Source of the DNA: Thiotrichales bacterium
GTDB lineage: Bacteria; Pseudomonadota; Gammaproteobacteria; JAAZVR01
NCBI GenBank assembly: GCA_018623305.1
Contig: JAAZVR010000012.1
Span: 1-15,027 of the forward strand
Length of the DNA stretch: 15,027 nt
Direction: 5' to 3'
The first letter of the stretch is position 1. Every line of letters begins with the position of its first letter. Below, in pieces: positions 1 through 6,136 of this stretch. Position numbers and translations under genes: made by a program. The notes beneath the pieces are model-generated. The model made no database searches. It saw only the letters and a list, made by a program, of their open reading frames with translations, and was not told the DNA's origin.

Positions 1-147
1 GGCGCGGGCATCTTTATCCACAAAAAAGTCGGCGATACGATTCAACAAGGTGAAATCCTTTATACACTCTACGCAAACGTTGAAAGTAATTTAGAATTTG
101 CGCGCAATTTTCTCAAGCAATACCAAACAGGATACACATTCGAATGA
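1..147 (+). CDS. Thymidine/AMP phosphorylase-like protein, C-terminal end (partial)
   Basis: An open frame enters from the left edge and ends at TGA 145-147, giving 48 C-terminal residues that begin GAGIFIHKKVGDTIQQGEIL. The pattern G-A-G-I-x-x-H-K-K-V-G-D-x-[IV]-x-x-G-[ED]-x-L-x-T-[IL]-Y-A is typical of the C-terminal alpha/beta domain of pyrimidine nucleoside phosphorylases. The 'LYTLYA' and 'IHKKVGD' wording is closer to the long archaeal AMP phosphorylase/thymidine phosphorylase-like subfamily than to classical DeoA; this is judged from memory of the families. Such enzymes split (deoxy)nucleosides or NMPs with phosphate. The glycine-rich phosphate-binding part lies outside the window, so substrate cannot be judged. 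The stop overlaps the next start in ATGA (144-147), which suggests translational coupling to the dehydrogenase gene. Confidence 0.72.
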   Translation, partial: GAGIFIHKKVGDTIQQGEILYTLYANVESNLEFARNFLKQYQTGYTFE

Positions 148-983
148 CACAAACCATCTTAATCACTGGTTGCTCAACGGGCATCGGTTATTACTGTGCC
201 CATGCACTGCATAAATCGGGGCATCAAGTCATCGCAACCTGCCGAGACTCAGCAGACGTGAAACGATTGCGCGCAGAAGGCCTGCGATGTGAACCATTGG
301 ATATTAAGAATTCGGAGCAAATTCAAAACCTAATCGCTCAATTAGAGTCTGAAGAAACATCCATTGACGTCTTGTTTAATAACGCGGGCTATGGTCAGCC
401 CGGCGCTGTGGAAGACGTACCCAAATCCGCTTTGATTGAACAATTTCTAACCAACGTTTTTGGCACACAAGAACTCACCAACGCCATCATCCCCATGATG
501 CGTCAACAGGGTCACGGCAAAATCATCTACAACAGCTCGGTATTGGGTTTTGCCGCCATGCCTTATCGCGGTGCCTATAATGCCAGCAAATATGCACTGG
601 AAGGTTTAGCGGACACATTACGACTGGAACTGCGCGGCACGGGAATTTATGTCAGCCTCATTGAGCCTGGCCCGATTTTGAGCGAATTTCGAAACAATGC
701 CGAAAAACACTTTAATCAAAATATTGATGCTGAACATTCCGCGCACAAAAGCAATTACGACGCATTAAAGTCTCGCCTAACCAAAGTCGGTGCCTCTGCG
801 CCCTTTACTTTAGGGCCTGATGCTGTGTGCGCGCGCGTAGAAAAAATTATCCGTACAGCAAAACCCAAAGCCCGTTACCCTGTAACATTTCCTACCTATT
901 TATTTGCATGGCTGAAACGAGTATTGCCCACTTCTGCATTAGATTATGTTTTATACAAGGCGGGCGACGGTGGCAAACGATAG
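144..983 (+). CDS. SDR-family NAD(P)-dependent oxidoreductase (YbbO-like)
   Basis: A 279-residue classical short-chain dehydrogenase. The Rossmann cofactor motif TGCSTGIG lies at residues 8-15, NNAG at 79-82, a structural Asn at 104, the catalytic Ser at 131-132 and YNASK at 145-149 (Tyr145, Lys149). Arg34 just after the second beta strand (ATCRDSADV) is a usual sign of NADP(H) preference. The C-terminal part, with PFTLGPDAV, RYPVTFPTY and LKRVLP, closely follows the E. coli aldehyde reductase YbbO as I remember it, so NADPH-dependent reduction of medium- or long-chain aldehydes is a reasonable guess. The substrate itself is inferred. The start overlaps the upstream stop by 4 bases. No strong Shine-Dalgarno is visible, which fits coupled translation. 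The neighbouring ispA leaves open an isoprenoid aldehyde as substrate, but nothing in the sequence shows it. Confidence 0.88.
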   Translation: MTQTILITGCSTGIGYYCAHALHKSGHQVIATCRDSADVKRLRAEGLRCEPLDIKNSEQIQNLIAQLESEETSIDVLFNNAGYGQPGAVEDVPKSALIEQFLTNVFGTQELTNAIIPMMRQQGHGKIIYNSSVLGFAAMPYRGAYNASKYALEGLADTLRLELRGTGIYVSLIEPGPILSEFRNNAEKHFNQNIDAEHSAHKSNYDALKSRLTKVGASAPFTLGPDAVCARVEKIIRTAKPKARYPVTFPTYLFAWLKRVLPTSALDYVLYKAGDGGKR

Positions 984-1005
984 GCCTGAAAGCTATACTC
1001 TCGAC

Positions 1006-1899
1006 ATGACAAAAAAGAACACTTTATTTAAGCCTTGGCTAGCAAATATTCAGCAACGAGTCGAAGAAAAACTCGACGCTCATTTGCACTTTGAACAACC
1101 CGATCTTGTCATTGAAGCCATGCGTTATTCAACTTTAGGCGGTGGAAAGCGCTTGCGTTCAGCTTTGATTTACGCGATTGCGGAAGCTTTTAACAAACCG
1201 TATGAATCCGTGGATGATTTTGCCTGTGCAATCGAAATGATCCACGCCTATTCTTTGATTCATGATGATTTACCGGCAATGGACGATGATGATTTACGTC
1301 GCGGCAAGCCCAGCTGTCATAAACAGTTTGATGAAGCCACGGCCATTCTTGCAGGGGATGCCTTGCAAACTCGTGCGTTTGAAATCCTAGCAGAGTCCAA
1401 ACACTTATCAGCGGATGTTGCACTACACGCCATAAAAACATTGGCGCACAATGCTGGCGCGCAAGGCATGATTCTTGGGCAAAGCATAGACCTTCAGTCT
1501 GAAAATAAATCCATTAATATTGAAGAACTGACAAGGCTTCATACATGCAAAACTGGTGCATTGTTTGGAGCAAGCGCCAACTTAGCCAGTTACGAAGGCA
1601 CTTTACCTCCTCAACGCTGGGGATTGATGACATTTGCTTTAGAACTCGGATTGGCCTTTCAAATTCAAGATGACATTTTAGATGTCACTCAAGACTCTGA
1701 AACACTTGGAAAACCTCAAGGCAGTGACGCCGAAGCGAATAAATCCACATTCGTCACATTACTGGGGCTTAAAAAAGCTCAACAGGCTCAAAAAGAAACT
1801 TATCAGAAAGCAATGGATGCTTTGGACAGTTTTTCAGCGCCTGGCAACACTCACTACCTTAAGGCTCTCGCTGAATGGCTCATTCAAAGAACTCACTGA
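1006..1899 (+). CDS. ispA: Farnesyl diphosphate synthase (polyprenyl synthetase family)
   Basis: A trans-type prenyltransferase that condenses IPP with DMAPP and GPP to make farnesyl diphosphate, the precursor of undecaprenyl phosphate and quinone side chains. From ATG 1006 it has 297 residues, against about 299 in E. coli IspA. Visible motifs are GGGKRLR at about 45-51, the first Asp-rich motif DDLPAMD (87-93) and the second DDILD (222-226). Tyr82, five residues before the first motif, and the two-residue 'PA' insertion within it are the marks of a bacterial type II C15 synthase. The frame is open back to an ATG at 946 and a GTG at 970, the latter with AAGG about 10 bases upstream. ATG 1006 was chosen because it matches the family length and starts just after the previous gene. 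The start is therefore less certain than the function. It overlaps the next gene by 25 bases. Confidence 0.95.
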   Translation: MTKKNTLFKPWLANIQQRVEEKLDAHLHFEQPDLVIEAMRYSTLGGGKRLRSALIYAIAEAFNKPYESVDDFACAIEMIHAYSLIHDDLPAMDDDDLRRGKPSCHKQFDEATAILAGDALQTRAFEILAESKHLSADVALHAIKTLAHNAGAQGMILGQSIDLQSENKSINIEELTRLHTCKTGALFGASANLASYEGTLPPQRWGLMTFALELGLAFQIQDDILDVTQDSETLGKPQGSDAEANKSTFVTLLGLKKAQQAQKETYQKAMDALDSFSAPGNTHYLKALAEWLIQRTH

Positions 1900-2417
1900 T
1901 ACTCTTTGTTGTTTTATGGTCGCTGTTCAGCGCATTCGAGCTATGGTTTTTCGGCCTGAATTTACAAGGCCTTAGCGCCGTATTTTTCAGTGGCATTCTA
2001 TTGAGATTGGTGCAAATTGATTTTGCCATCTATCGCCTACCCGATGTCTATACCTACCCTCTTATTGCAGCTGGACTACTCGTTAACAGCTTCGGCTTAT
2101 TCACATCATTTGAAAACGCACTGATAGGCACTGTCTTGGGATACGCCGTTTTATGGATTGTTTATCAACTCTTTTTAAAACTAACAGGCAAGGAAGGCTT
2201 AGGCTACGGTGATTTTAAATTATTGGCTGGTCTAGGCGCTTGGTGTGGCTGGCAAGGCCTCAATGAAATCATTCTTTGGGCATCGGTTTGCGGATTGGTG
2301 TTTGCTTTGATTATCAATGCCGTAAAACGAAAAAAGGTCAACCTCATCGCCTTTGGACCTTGGCTGGCCCTTGGCGGTTGGTTGACCCTTCATTTCTACC
2401 CAGTCTGGTTGTTTTAG
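1875..2417 (+). CDS. Prepilin peptidase-like A24 aspartic protease, lacking N-methylase domain
   Basis: A 180-residue, very hydrophobic protein with about six or seven candidate membrane segments. Two sections match the type IV prepilin peptidase catalytic domain: 'QIDFAIYRLPDVYTYPL' (residues 47-63) and 'GLGYGDFKLLAGLGAW' (108-123). Asp49 and Asp113 fall where the two catalytic aspartates of TcpJ/PilD-type enzymes sit, 64 residues apart, and the GxGD signature is intact. Full PilD proteins have roughly 290 residues, with an N-terminal methyltransferase and zinc-finger half. Here that half and its CxxC pairs are absent, leaving one extra hydrophobic segment in front. It could cleave leaders without methylating them, act on a special substrate, or be a degenerate paralogue; no pilin gene is in the window. 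It begins inside ispA, with AAGG 10 bases before the ATG, and its TAG overlaps the stop of the opposing gene. Confidence 0.85.
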   Translation: MAHSKNSLILFVVLWSLFSAFELWFFGLNLQGLSAVFFSGILLRLVQIDFAIYRLPDVYTYPLIAAGLLVNSFGLFTSFENALIGTVLGYAVLWIVYQLFLKLTGKEGLGYGDFKLLAGLGAWCGWQGLNEIILWASVCGLVFALIINAVKRKKVNLIAFGPWLALGGWLTLHFYPVWLF

Positions 2418-2710
2418 TCTTGCAACTCGCTCAAACAACAAACTTGCGTCATGCGCAAATTGTTTTTTTCAGCAAATTCCATCACATGACTGTACAACCA
2501 AGGATTCGATGTTTTCAAATGGTCGTCCATTACCAAACAACGCGCACCCTTAATCGTTTCTGGATGTAAATCATCGGAATACACAAGGCGATGAGACGCG
2601 CCAAAAGTCGCTGCGAGTGATGAAATACGGTCAATCCAATCACTCGGACGAAAACGGTTACCTTCCAACGTAACACTTTCAATAACGTATTTGCAGGGCT
2701 CCTGACTCAT
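2414..2710 (-). CDS. DUF3579 domain-containing protein
   Basis: A 98-residue soluble protein that I recognise as the DUF3579 family from the N-terminal pattern (K-Y-V-I-x-x-V-T-x-x-G-x-x-F-R-P-S-D-W at residues 7-25), the 'GARCLVMDDHLK' segment (56-67) and the 'FAEKNNLRM' helix (80-88). The family is small, about 100 residues, and has no known function; it is frequent in Beta- and some Gammaproteobacteria. No catalytic motif or membrane segment is visible. It follows folA after 47 AT-rich bases and may be the last gene of that transcript, although the larger gap would also allow its own promoter. The Shine-Dalgarno is weak (AGGCAG about 9 bases before ATG). Its TAA shares bases with the stop of the converging gene, and the antisense strand carries a candidate terminator for that gene. 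Confidence 0.82.
   Translation of the reverse strand: MSQEPCKYVIESVTLEGNRFRPSDWIDRISSLAATFGASHRLVYSDDLHPETIKGARCLVMDDHLKTSNPWLYSHVMEFAEKNNLRMTQVCCLSELQD
2439..2469 (+). terminator. Candidate intrinsic terminator of the + strand group
   Basis: Stem TTGCG (2444-2448) and CGCAA (2454-2458) with a 5-base loop can be extended by CAA/TTG across a small internal loop. It is followed by seven T (2463-2469). It lies 22 bases after the prepilin-peptidase stop and inside the antisense strand of the DUF3579 gene. The stem is short, so this is a moderate call. Confidence 0.45.
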
Positions 2711-2757
2711 TCTATTTTTCTGCCTTTAATCAATTCTTTCTTTATAACTTAGTTATT

Positions 2758-3255
2758 TTAGCACGCTTTTAACAGCTTTATAAACGCACAATCGTATTGA
2801 TTTTGGCTATCGCGCTTATAGTTCGCTCGTTCAACCTCATTCCATTGAACGGGATTCAATTCTGGGAAATAAGTATCCGCATCGGGTTCTGCATCCACTT
2901 CCGTGATATGCAATTCTGAAGCCAATGGCAAAGCCTGTTCATAGAGTTGAGCACCGCCAATCACAAACACTTTGTCCGCACTAGAAACCGCATCAAACGC
3001 TTCATCCAAAGAGTGAGATAACACCACACCCTCGGGTAAGTCCAATGCCTGTCTCGACACCACAACATTGATACGCCCTGGCAAAGCGCGACCAATCGAA
3101 TCCCATGTCTTACGGCCCATAATAATCGGACAACCCATGGTCACTTTTTTAAAGTGAGCCAAATCAGCAGGCAAACCTCGCCCCCAAGGCATATCTCCAT
3201 TCAAGCCAATGCCACGGTTTTTAGCCATGGCCACAATCATTGCTATTTGACTCAT
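2758..3255 (-). CDS. folA: Dihydrofolate reductase
   Basis: A 165-residue enzyme reducing 7,8-dihydrofolate to tetrahydrofolate with NADPH in the cytoplasm. It shows the DHFR landmarks: 'NRGIGLNGDMPW' (13-24), the active-site acid Asp31 in LPADLAHFK (equivalent to Asp27 in E. coli, shifted by a short insertion after Trp24), the NADPH-binding 'GRKTWDSIG' segment, 'LPGRINVVVSR', and 'VFVIGGAQLYEQALP' with the Gly-Gly turn. Length is normal for the chromosomal enzyme. Its ATG overlaps the thyA stop in ATGA (3252-3255), so translation is probably coupled. The pairing makes sense: thymidylate synthase produces dihydrofolate and this enzyme recycles it. Confidence 0.97.
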   Translation of the reverse strand: MSQIAMIVAMAKNRGIGLNGDMPWGRGLPADLAHFKKVTMGCPIIMGRKTWDSIGRALPGRINVVVSRQALDLPEGVVLSHSLDEAFDAVSSADKVFVIGGAQLYEQALPLASELHITEVDAEPDADTYFPELNPVQWNEVERANYKRDSQNQYDCAFIKLLKAC

Positions 3256-4145
3256 ACCGCCACCGGCGCCTTAATTGGAGGGTGCGGATCATAGCCTATG
3301 ATTTCAATGTCATCTAATGTGTAATCCCACACATTTTTTGGCTCACCATGAATCTTGATTTGAGGCCAATCACGCGGCTCGCGAGACATTTGTTCTTTTA
3401 CTTGCTCTAGGTGGTTGTGATAAATATGCGTATCCGCCCCCACCCAAACCAATTCACCGACCTCTAGGCCTGTTTGATTCGCCAACAAATGAATCACCAA
3501 AGCCAAATTCGACAGGTTAAACCCCAACCCCAAAAACGCATCAACGGAACGCTGATACATCATGCCCGACAAGCAGTTCGTATTTGGATCGACGAAAAAC
3601 TGGTAAGTTTTATGACATGGCGGCAAAGCCATTTGATCCAACTCGCCGACATTCCAGCCTTCAAAAATAATTCGGCGCGAAGTTGGGTTATTTTTTAATT
3701 GATGAACGACATCGGCAATTTGGTCGATTTCTTGTCCGTCTTCTGTTTTCCATTGACGCCACTGCTTTCCATAAACAGGTCCTAAATCACCCCATTTTTC
3801 AGCAAAACTGTCTTCCGCTAAAATTCGATTTTCAAAGTCTTCCATCGAGCCTTCAAAACCCGTTTCATCGCAGTATTTTTTATACGGCCAATCACTCCAG
3901 ATATGCACGTTTTGCTCTAGCAACGGACGAATATTCGTGCCGCCATTTAACATCCAAAGGATTTCTTTAAAGGCCGTTTTCCAGTACACACGCTTTGTCG
4001 TCAAAAGCGGAAAAGAATCTTTCAAATCAAATCGCATTTGAGCACCGAACAATGCAGTAGTACCCACGCCTGTGCGATCCATTCGACTCGAACCTTCATC
4101 AAGGATTTTTTGCAAAAGATTTAAATACTGAAACTCAGGATGCAT
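3252..4145 (-). CDS. thyA: Thymidylate synthase (with mid-domain insertion)
   Basis: Methylates dUMP to dTMP using methylene-tetrahydrofolate and yields dihydrofolate for FolA. The family residues are present: Arg24 (DRTG), 'IWSDW' (82-86), GDLGPVYGKQWR (119-130), RR 157-158, the nucleophile Cys177 in LPPCH, the QRS and Asp of 'MYQRSVDAFLG', the Asn of GLGFN, and DTHIYHNH. The protein has 297 residues against 264 in E. coli. Most of the surplus is an insertion of about 28 residues between the IWSDW and GDLGPVYG motifs, where the Lactobacillus casei enzyme also carries an insertion. 'GLGFNLSNLALV' replaces the commoner 'GLPFNIASYALL'. The ATG overlaps the lgt stop by one base (TAATG). Activity is expected to be normal because all catalytic residues are kept. 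Confidence 0.96.
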   Translation of the reverse strand: MHPEFQYLNLLQKILDEGSSRMDRTGVGTTALFGAQMRFDLKDSFPLLTTKRVYWKTAFKEILWMLNGGTNIRPLLEQNVHIWSDWPYKKYCDETGFEGSMEDFENRILAEDSFAEKWGDLGPVYGKQWRQWKTEDGQEIDQIADVVHQLKNNPTSRRIIFEGWNVGELDQMALPPCHKTYQFFVDPNTNCLSGMMYQRSVDAFLGLGFNLSNLALVIHLLANQTGLEVGELVWVGADTHIYHNHLEQVKEQMSREPRDWPQIKIHGEPKNVWDYTLDDIEIIGYDPHPPIKAPVAV

Positions 4146-4945
4146 TACGCCACCTTTACTGAATGTTTTTTATACGCCACCAACATAAGCGCGGCGCCTA
4201 GGACAACCATCGGGAAGGATAAAACCTGACCCATCGTCAGCCAATCCCAAGCCAGATAGCCAATATGCGCGTCAGGCATACGCCAGAATTCGACCAAGAA
4301 GCGGAATGAACCATACAGAATCAGGAACAAACCAGACACTGCCATCATCGGACGTTGTTTAGCTGAATACAGCCAAAGTGCCACAAACATGACCAAACCT
4401 TCCAGCAAGGCCTCAAATAATTGTGTCGGATACTTCTGAATCAACTGTCCTGTCATTGGATCCATCATCCACATACCCAACGGCGAGTCGGTCACTTTAC
4501 CCCACAGCTCGCCGTTAATGAAATTACCCACTCGACCTGCACCTAACCCAATCGGCACCATCGGCGCAATGAAATCCGTAATCTGCCAAAAACTCAACTG
4601 ATACTTTCGACCGATTAGATACATTGCCGTCAACACACCGAGCAACCCACCATGGAAAGACATTCCACCTTCCCAAACGCGGAACACCCGAAGCGGCTCT
4701 TCGATATAAACGGCTAAATCATAGAATAAGATATACCCAATACGTCCACCCAAAATCACGCCTAATGCACCGTAGAACAGCAAATCACTGACGAAGTCAT
4801 CTTGACCTTCAATTAAGCGATTCACACGTCGATTTGCCAGCACATAAAATGCGGCAAAACCGAACAAGTACATCAAACCGTACCAATGAATTTGGATAAA
4901 ACCGATATCTAAAGCAACGGGACTAATCGAGGGATAACTCCACAT
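4145..4945 (-). CDS. lgt: Prolipoprotein diacylglyceryl transferase
   Basis: An inner-membrane enzyme that moves diacylglycerol from phosphatidylglycerol onto the lipobox cysteine of prolipoproteins, the first step of lipoprotein maturation. The 266 residues show the Lgt signatures: 'IHWYGLMYL' (19-27), 'GGRIGYILFYD' (66-76), 'GGMSFHGG' with His98 (His103 in E. coli), 'GAGRVGNFINGELWG' with Arg138 (Arg143 in E. coli), and 'FRFLVEFWRMPD' near the C-terminus. About seven membrane segments are expected. It starts 3 bases after the rlmI stop and overlaps thyA by one base. The lgt-thyA pair is a widespread gene neighbourhood in Proteobacteria, so the arrangement is ordinary. Confidence 0.97.
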   Translation of the reverse strand: MWSYPSISPVALDIGFIQIHWYGLMYLFGFAAFYVLANRRVNRLIEGQDDFVSDLLFYGALGVILGGRIGYILFYDLAVYIEEPLRVFRVWEGGMSFHGGLLGVLTAMYLIGRKYQLSFWQITDFIAPMVPIGLGAGRVGNFINGELWGKVTDSPLGMWMMDPMTGQLIQKYPTQLFEALLEGLVMFVALWLYSAKQRPMMAVSGLFLILYGSFRFLVEFWRMPDAHIGYLAWDWLTMGQVLSFPMVVLGAALMLVAYKKHSVKVA

Positions 4946-4948
4946 GGC

Positions 4949-6133
4949 TTAACCTCGATAAACGCGGGCAAAGAATGTTTTCAAATACAAGGTTTCTGGA
5001 ATCGCAGGATTAACTGGATGATCTGGCCCTTGATGGCCTTCTTCAATCATTTGAATCGTGCGGTCAATATGACGCGCAGATTGATTCAATGTCTGCAATA
5101 ACGTATCACGTGGCATATGATGCGAACACGAAGCACTGACAAGAACTCCATCCGCACCCAACAATCGCATCGCTAGCTGATTAATTCGGCGATACGCCTC
5201 TTTACCATTTTTGAAATCTTTCTTACGCTTGATAAATGCTGGCGGATCACAAATTACCACATCGAATTGCTCACGTTGATTGCGCAATTCAGTCAACACC
5301 TCAAACGCATTACCTTCCACCGCAACCATCTTATCAATGACGCCATTCAATTCAGCATTTCGCATCACGCCATCCAAAGCGAATTCAGACGCATCGGTAC
5401 AATAGACTTCAGAAGCTCCAGCAACCGCCGCCTGAACTCCCCAGCCACCAATGTAGCTGAATACATCCAACACACGCTTACCCTCAACATAATGTTGCAA
5501 ACGCTCGCGCGACATACGGTGATCGTAAAACCATCCTGTTTTCTGACCGTCTTTAACGGGCGCTTCAAATTGCACTCCGTTTTCCATCAATGGCACGTAA
5601 TCGGGCACATCGCCGACAATTTCAATTTCATTCGGCAACATTTCTGCCGCACGCGACGCACAGTCATTTCTAAACACTATACCGCTTGGCTGAAATACTT
5701 TTTCCAAGGCCTCAATCACATCATTTTTATGACGCTCCATCCCTGCGGTTGTAATCTGCACGGAAAAAACATCATTAAAACGATCGATCACCAACCCCGG
5801 CAAGAAATCACCTTCACCATGTACTAAACGATAAAACGGTTCATCGAACACGCGCTCACGCAAAGACAAGGCCTGTTTAAAACGATGCACTAACAGCGAT
5901 TTACTCAATGGGTAATTGACATCGCGATTCACCAAGCGAACACAAATCAAAGCATTCGGATTGATATAACCCGTGCCGAGCGGCTTACCATTAGAGGCCT
6001 CAACGATGACCGACTCACCCGCTTCAAAATTGCTCAGTGGGGTTTCTTTGGTGTTAATCTCGTTTGAAAAAATCCATAAATGGCCTTGTTTTAAACGACG
6101 CTCTTCATCTTTTTTTAATCGAATCGATTGCAT
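4949..6133 (-). CDS. rlmI: 23S rRNA (cytosine-5-)-methyltransferase, RlmI family
   Basis: A 394-residue class I SAM-dependent RNA methyltransferase; E. coli RlmI, which makes m5C1962 in 23S rRNA, has 396. Domain order: an N-terminal PUA domain (about 1-70, 'KQGHLWIFSNEI' and 'GTGYINPNALICVR'), a central RNA-binding domain (about 75-180), then the Rossmann catalytic domain with SAM motif DVFSYIGGWG (223-232), the acidic end of strand 2 in 'VYCTDASE', motif IV DPPAF (296-300) and the catalytic Cys336 in SASCSHH. Three bases separate it from pnp upstream and from lgt downstream, so it is probably transcribed with both. Its place after pnp ties an rRNA modifier to the RNA-decay enzyme's transcript. 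Exact target nucleotide is inferred from the family. Confidence 0.93.
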   Translation of the reverse strand: MQSIRLKKDEERRLKQGHLWIFSNEINTKETPLSNFEAGESVIVEASNGKPLGTGYINPNALICVRLVNRDVNYPLSKSLLVHRFKQALSLRERVFDEPFYRLVHGEGDFLPGLVIDRFNDVFSVQITTAGMERHKNDVIEALEKVFQPSGIVFRNDCASRAAEMLPNEIEIVGDVPDYVPLMENGVQFEAPVKDGQKTGWFYDHRMSRERLQHYVEGKRVLDVFSYIGGWGVQAAVAGASEVYCTDASEFALDGVMRNAELNGVIDKMVAVEGNAFEVLTELRNQREQFDVVICDPPAFIKRKKDFKNGKEAYRRINQLAMRLLGADGVLVSASCSHHMPRDTLLQTLNQSARHIDRTIQMIEEGHQGPDHPVNPAIPETLYLKTFFARVYRG

Positions 6134-6136
6134 GAA

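Noticed and set aside
946..1005. A longer ispA starting at ATG 946 or GTG 970
   Set aside because: The extra residues overlap the dehydrogenase gene and have no counterpart in the family. GTG 970 has a possible AAGG site and is not excluded, but ATG 1006 fits family length better.
2711..2760. AT-rich gap before the DUF3579 gene with the dyad ATAACT-A-AGTTAT (2744-2756) as a promoter or operator
   Set aside because: A TATAAA is present on the - strand, but no acceptable -35 lies 15-19 bp upstream, and the dyad is AT-only apart from one pair, so chance is likely.
5267..5827. A 186-codon open frame on the + strand opposite rlmI
   Set aside because: It is fully antisense to a well-conserved methyltransferase, its composition (His/Leu/Thr-rich) is that of a reading shadow, and no domain is recognisable.
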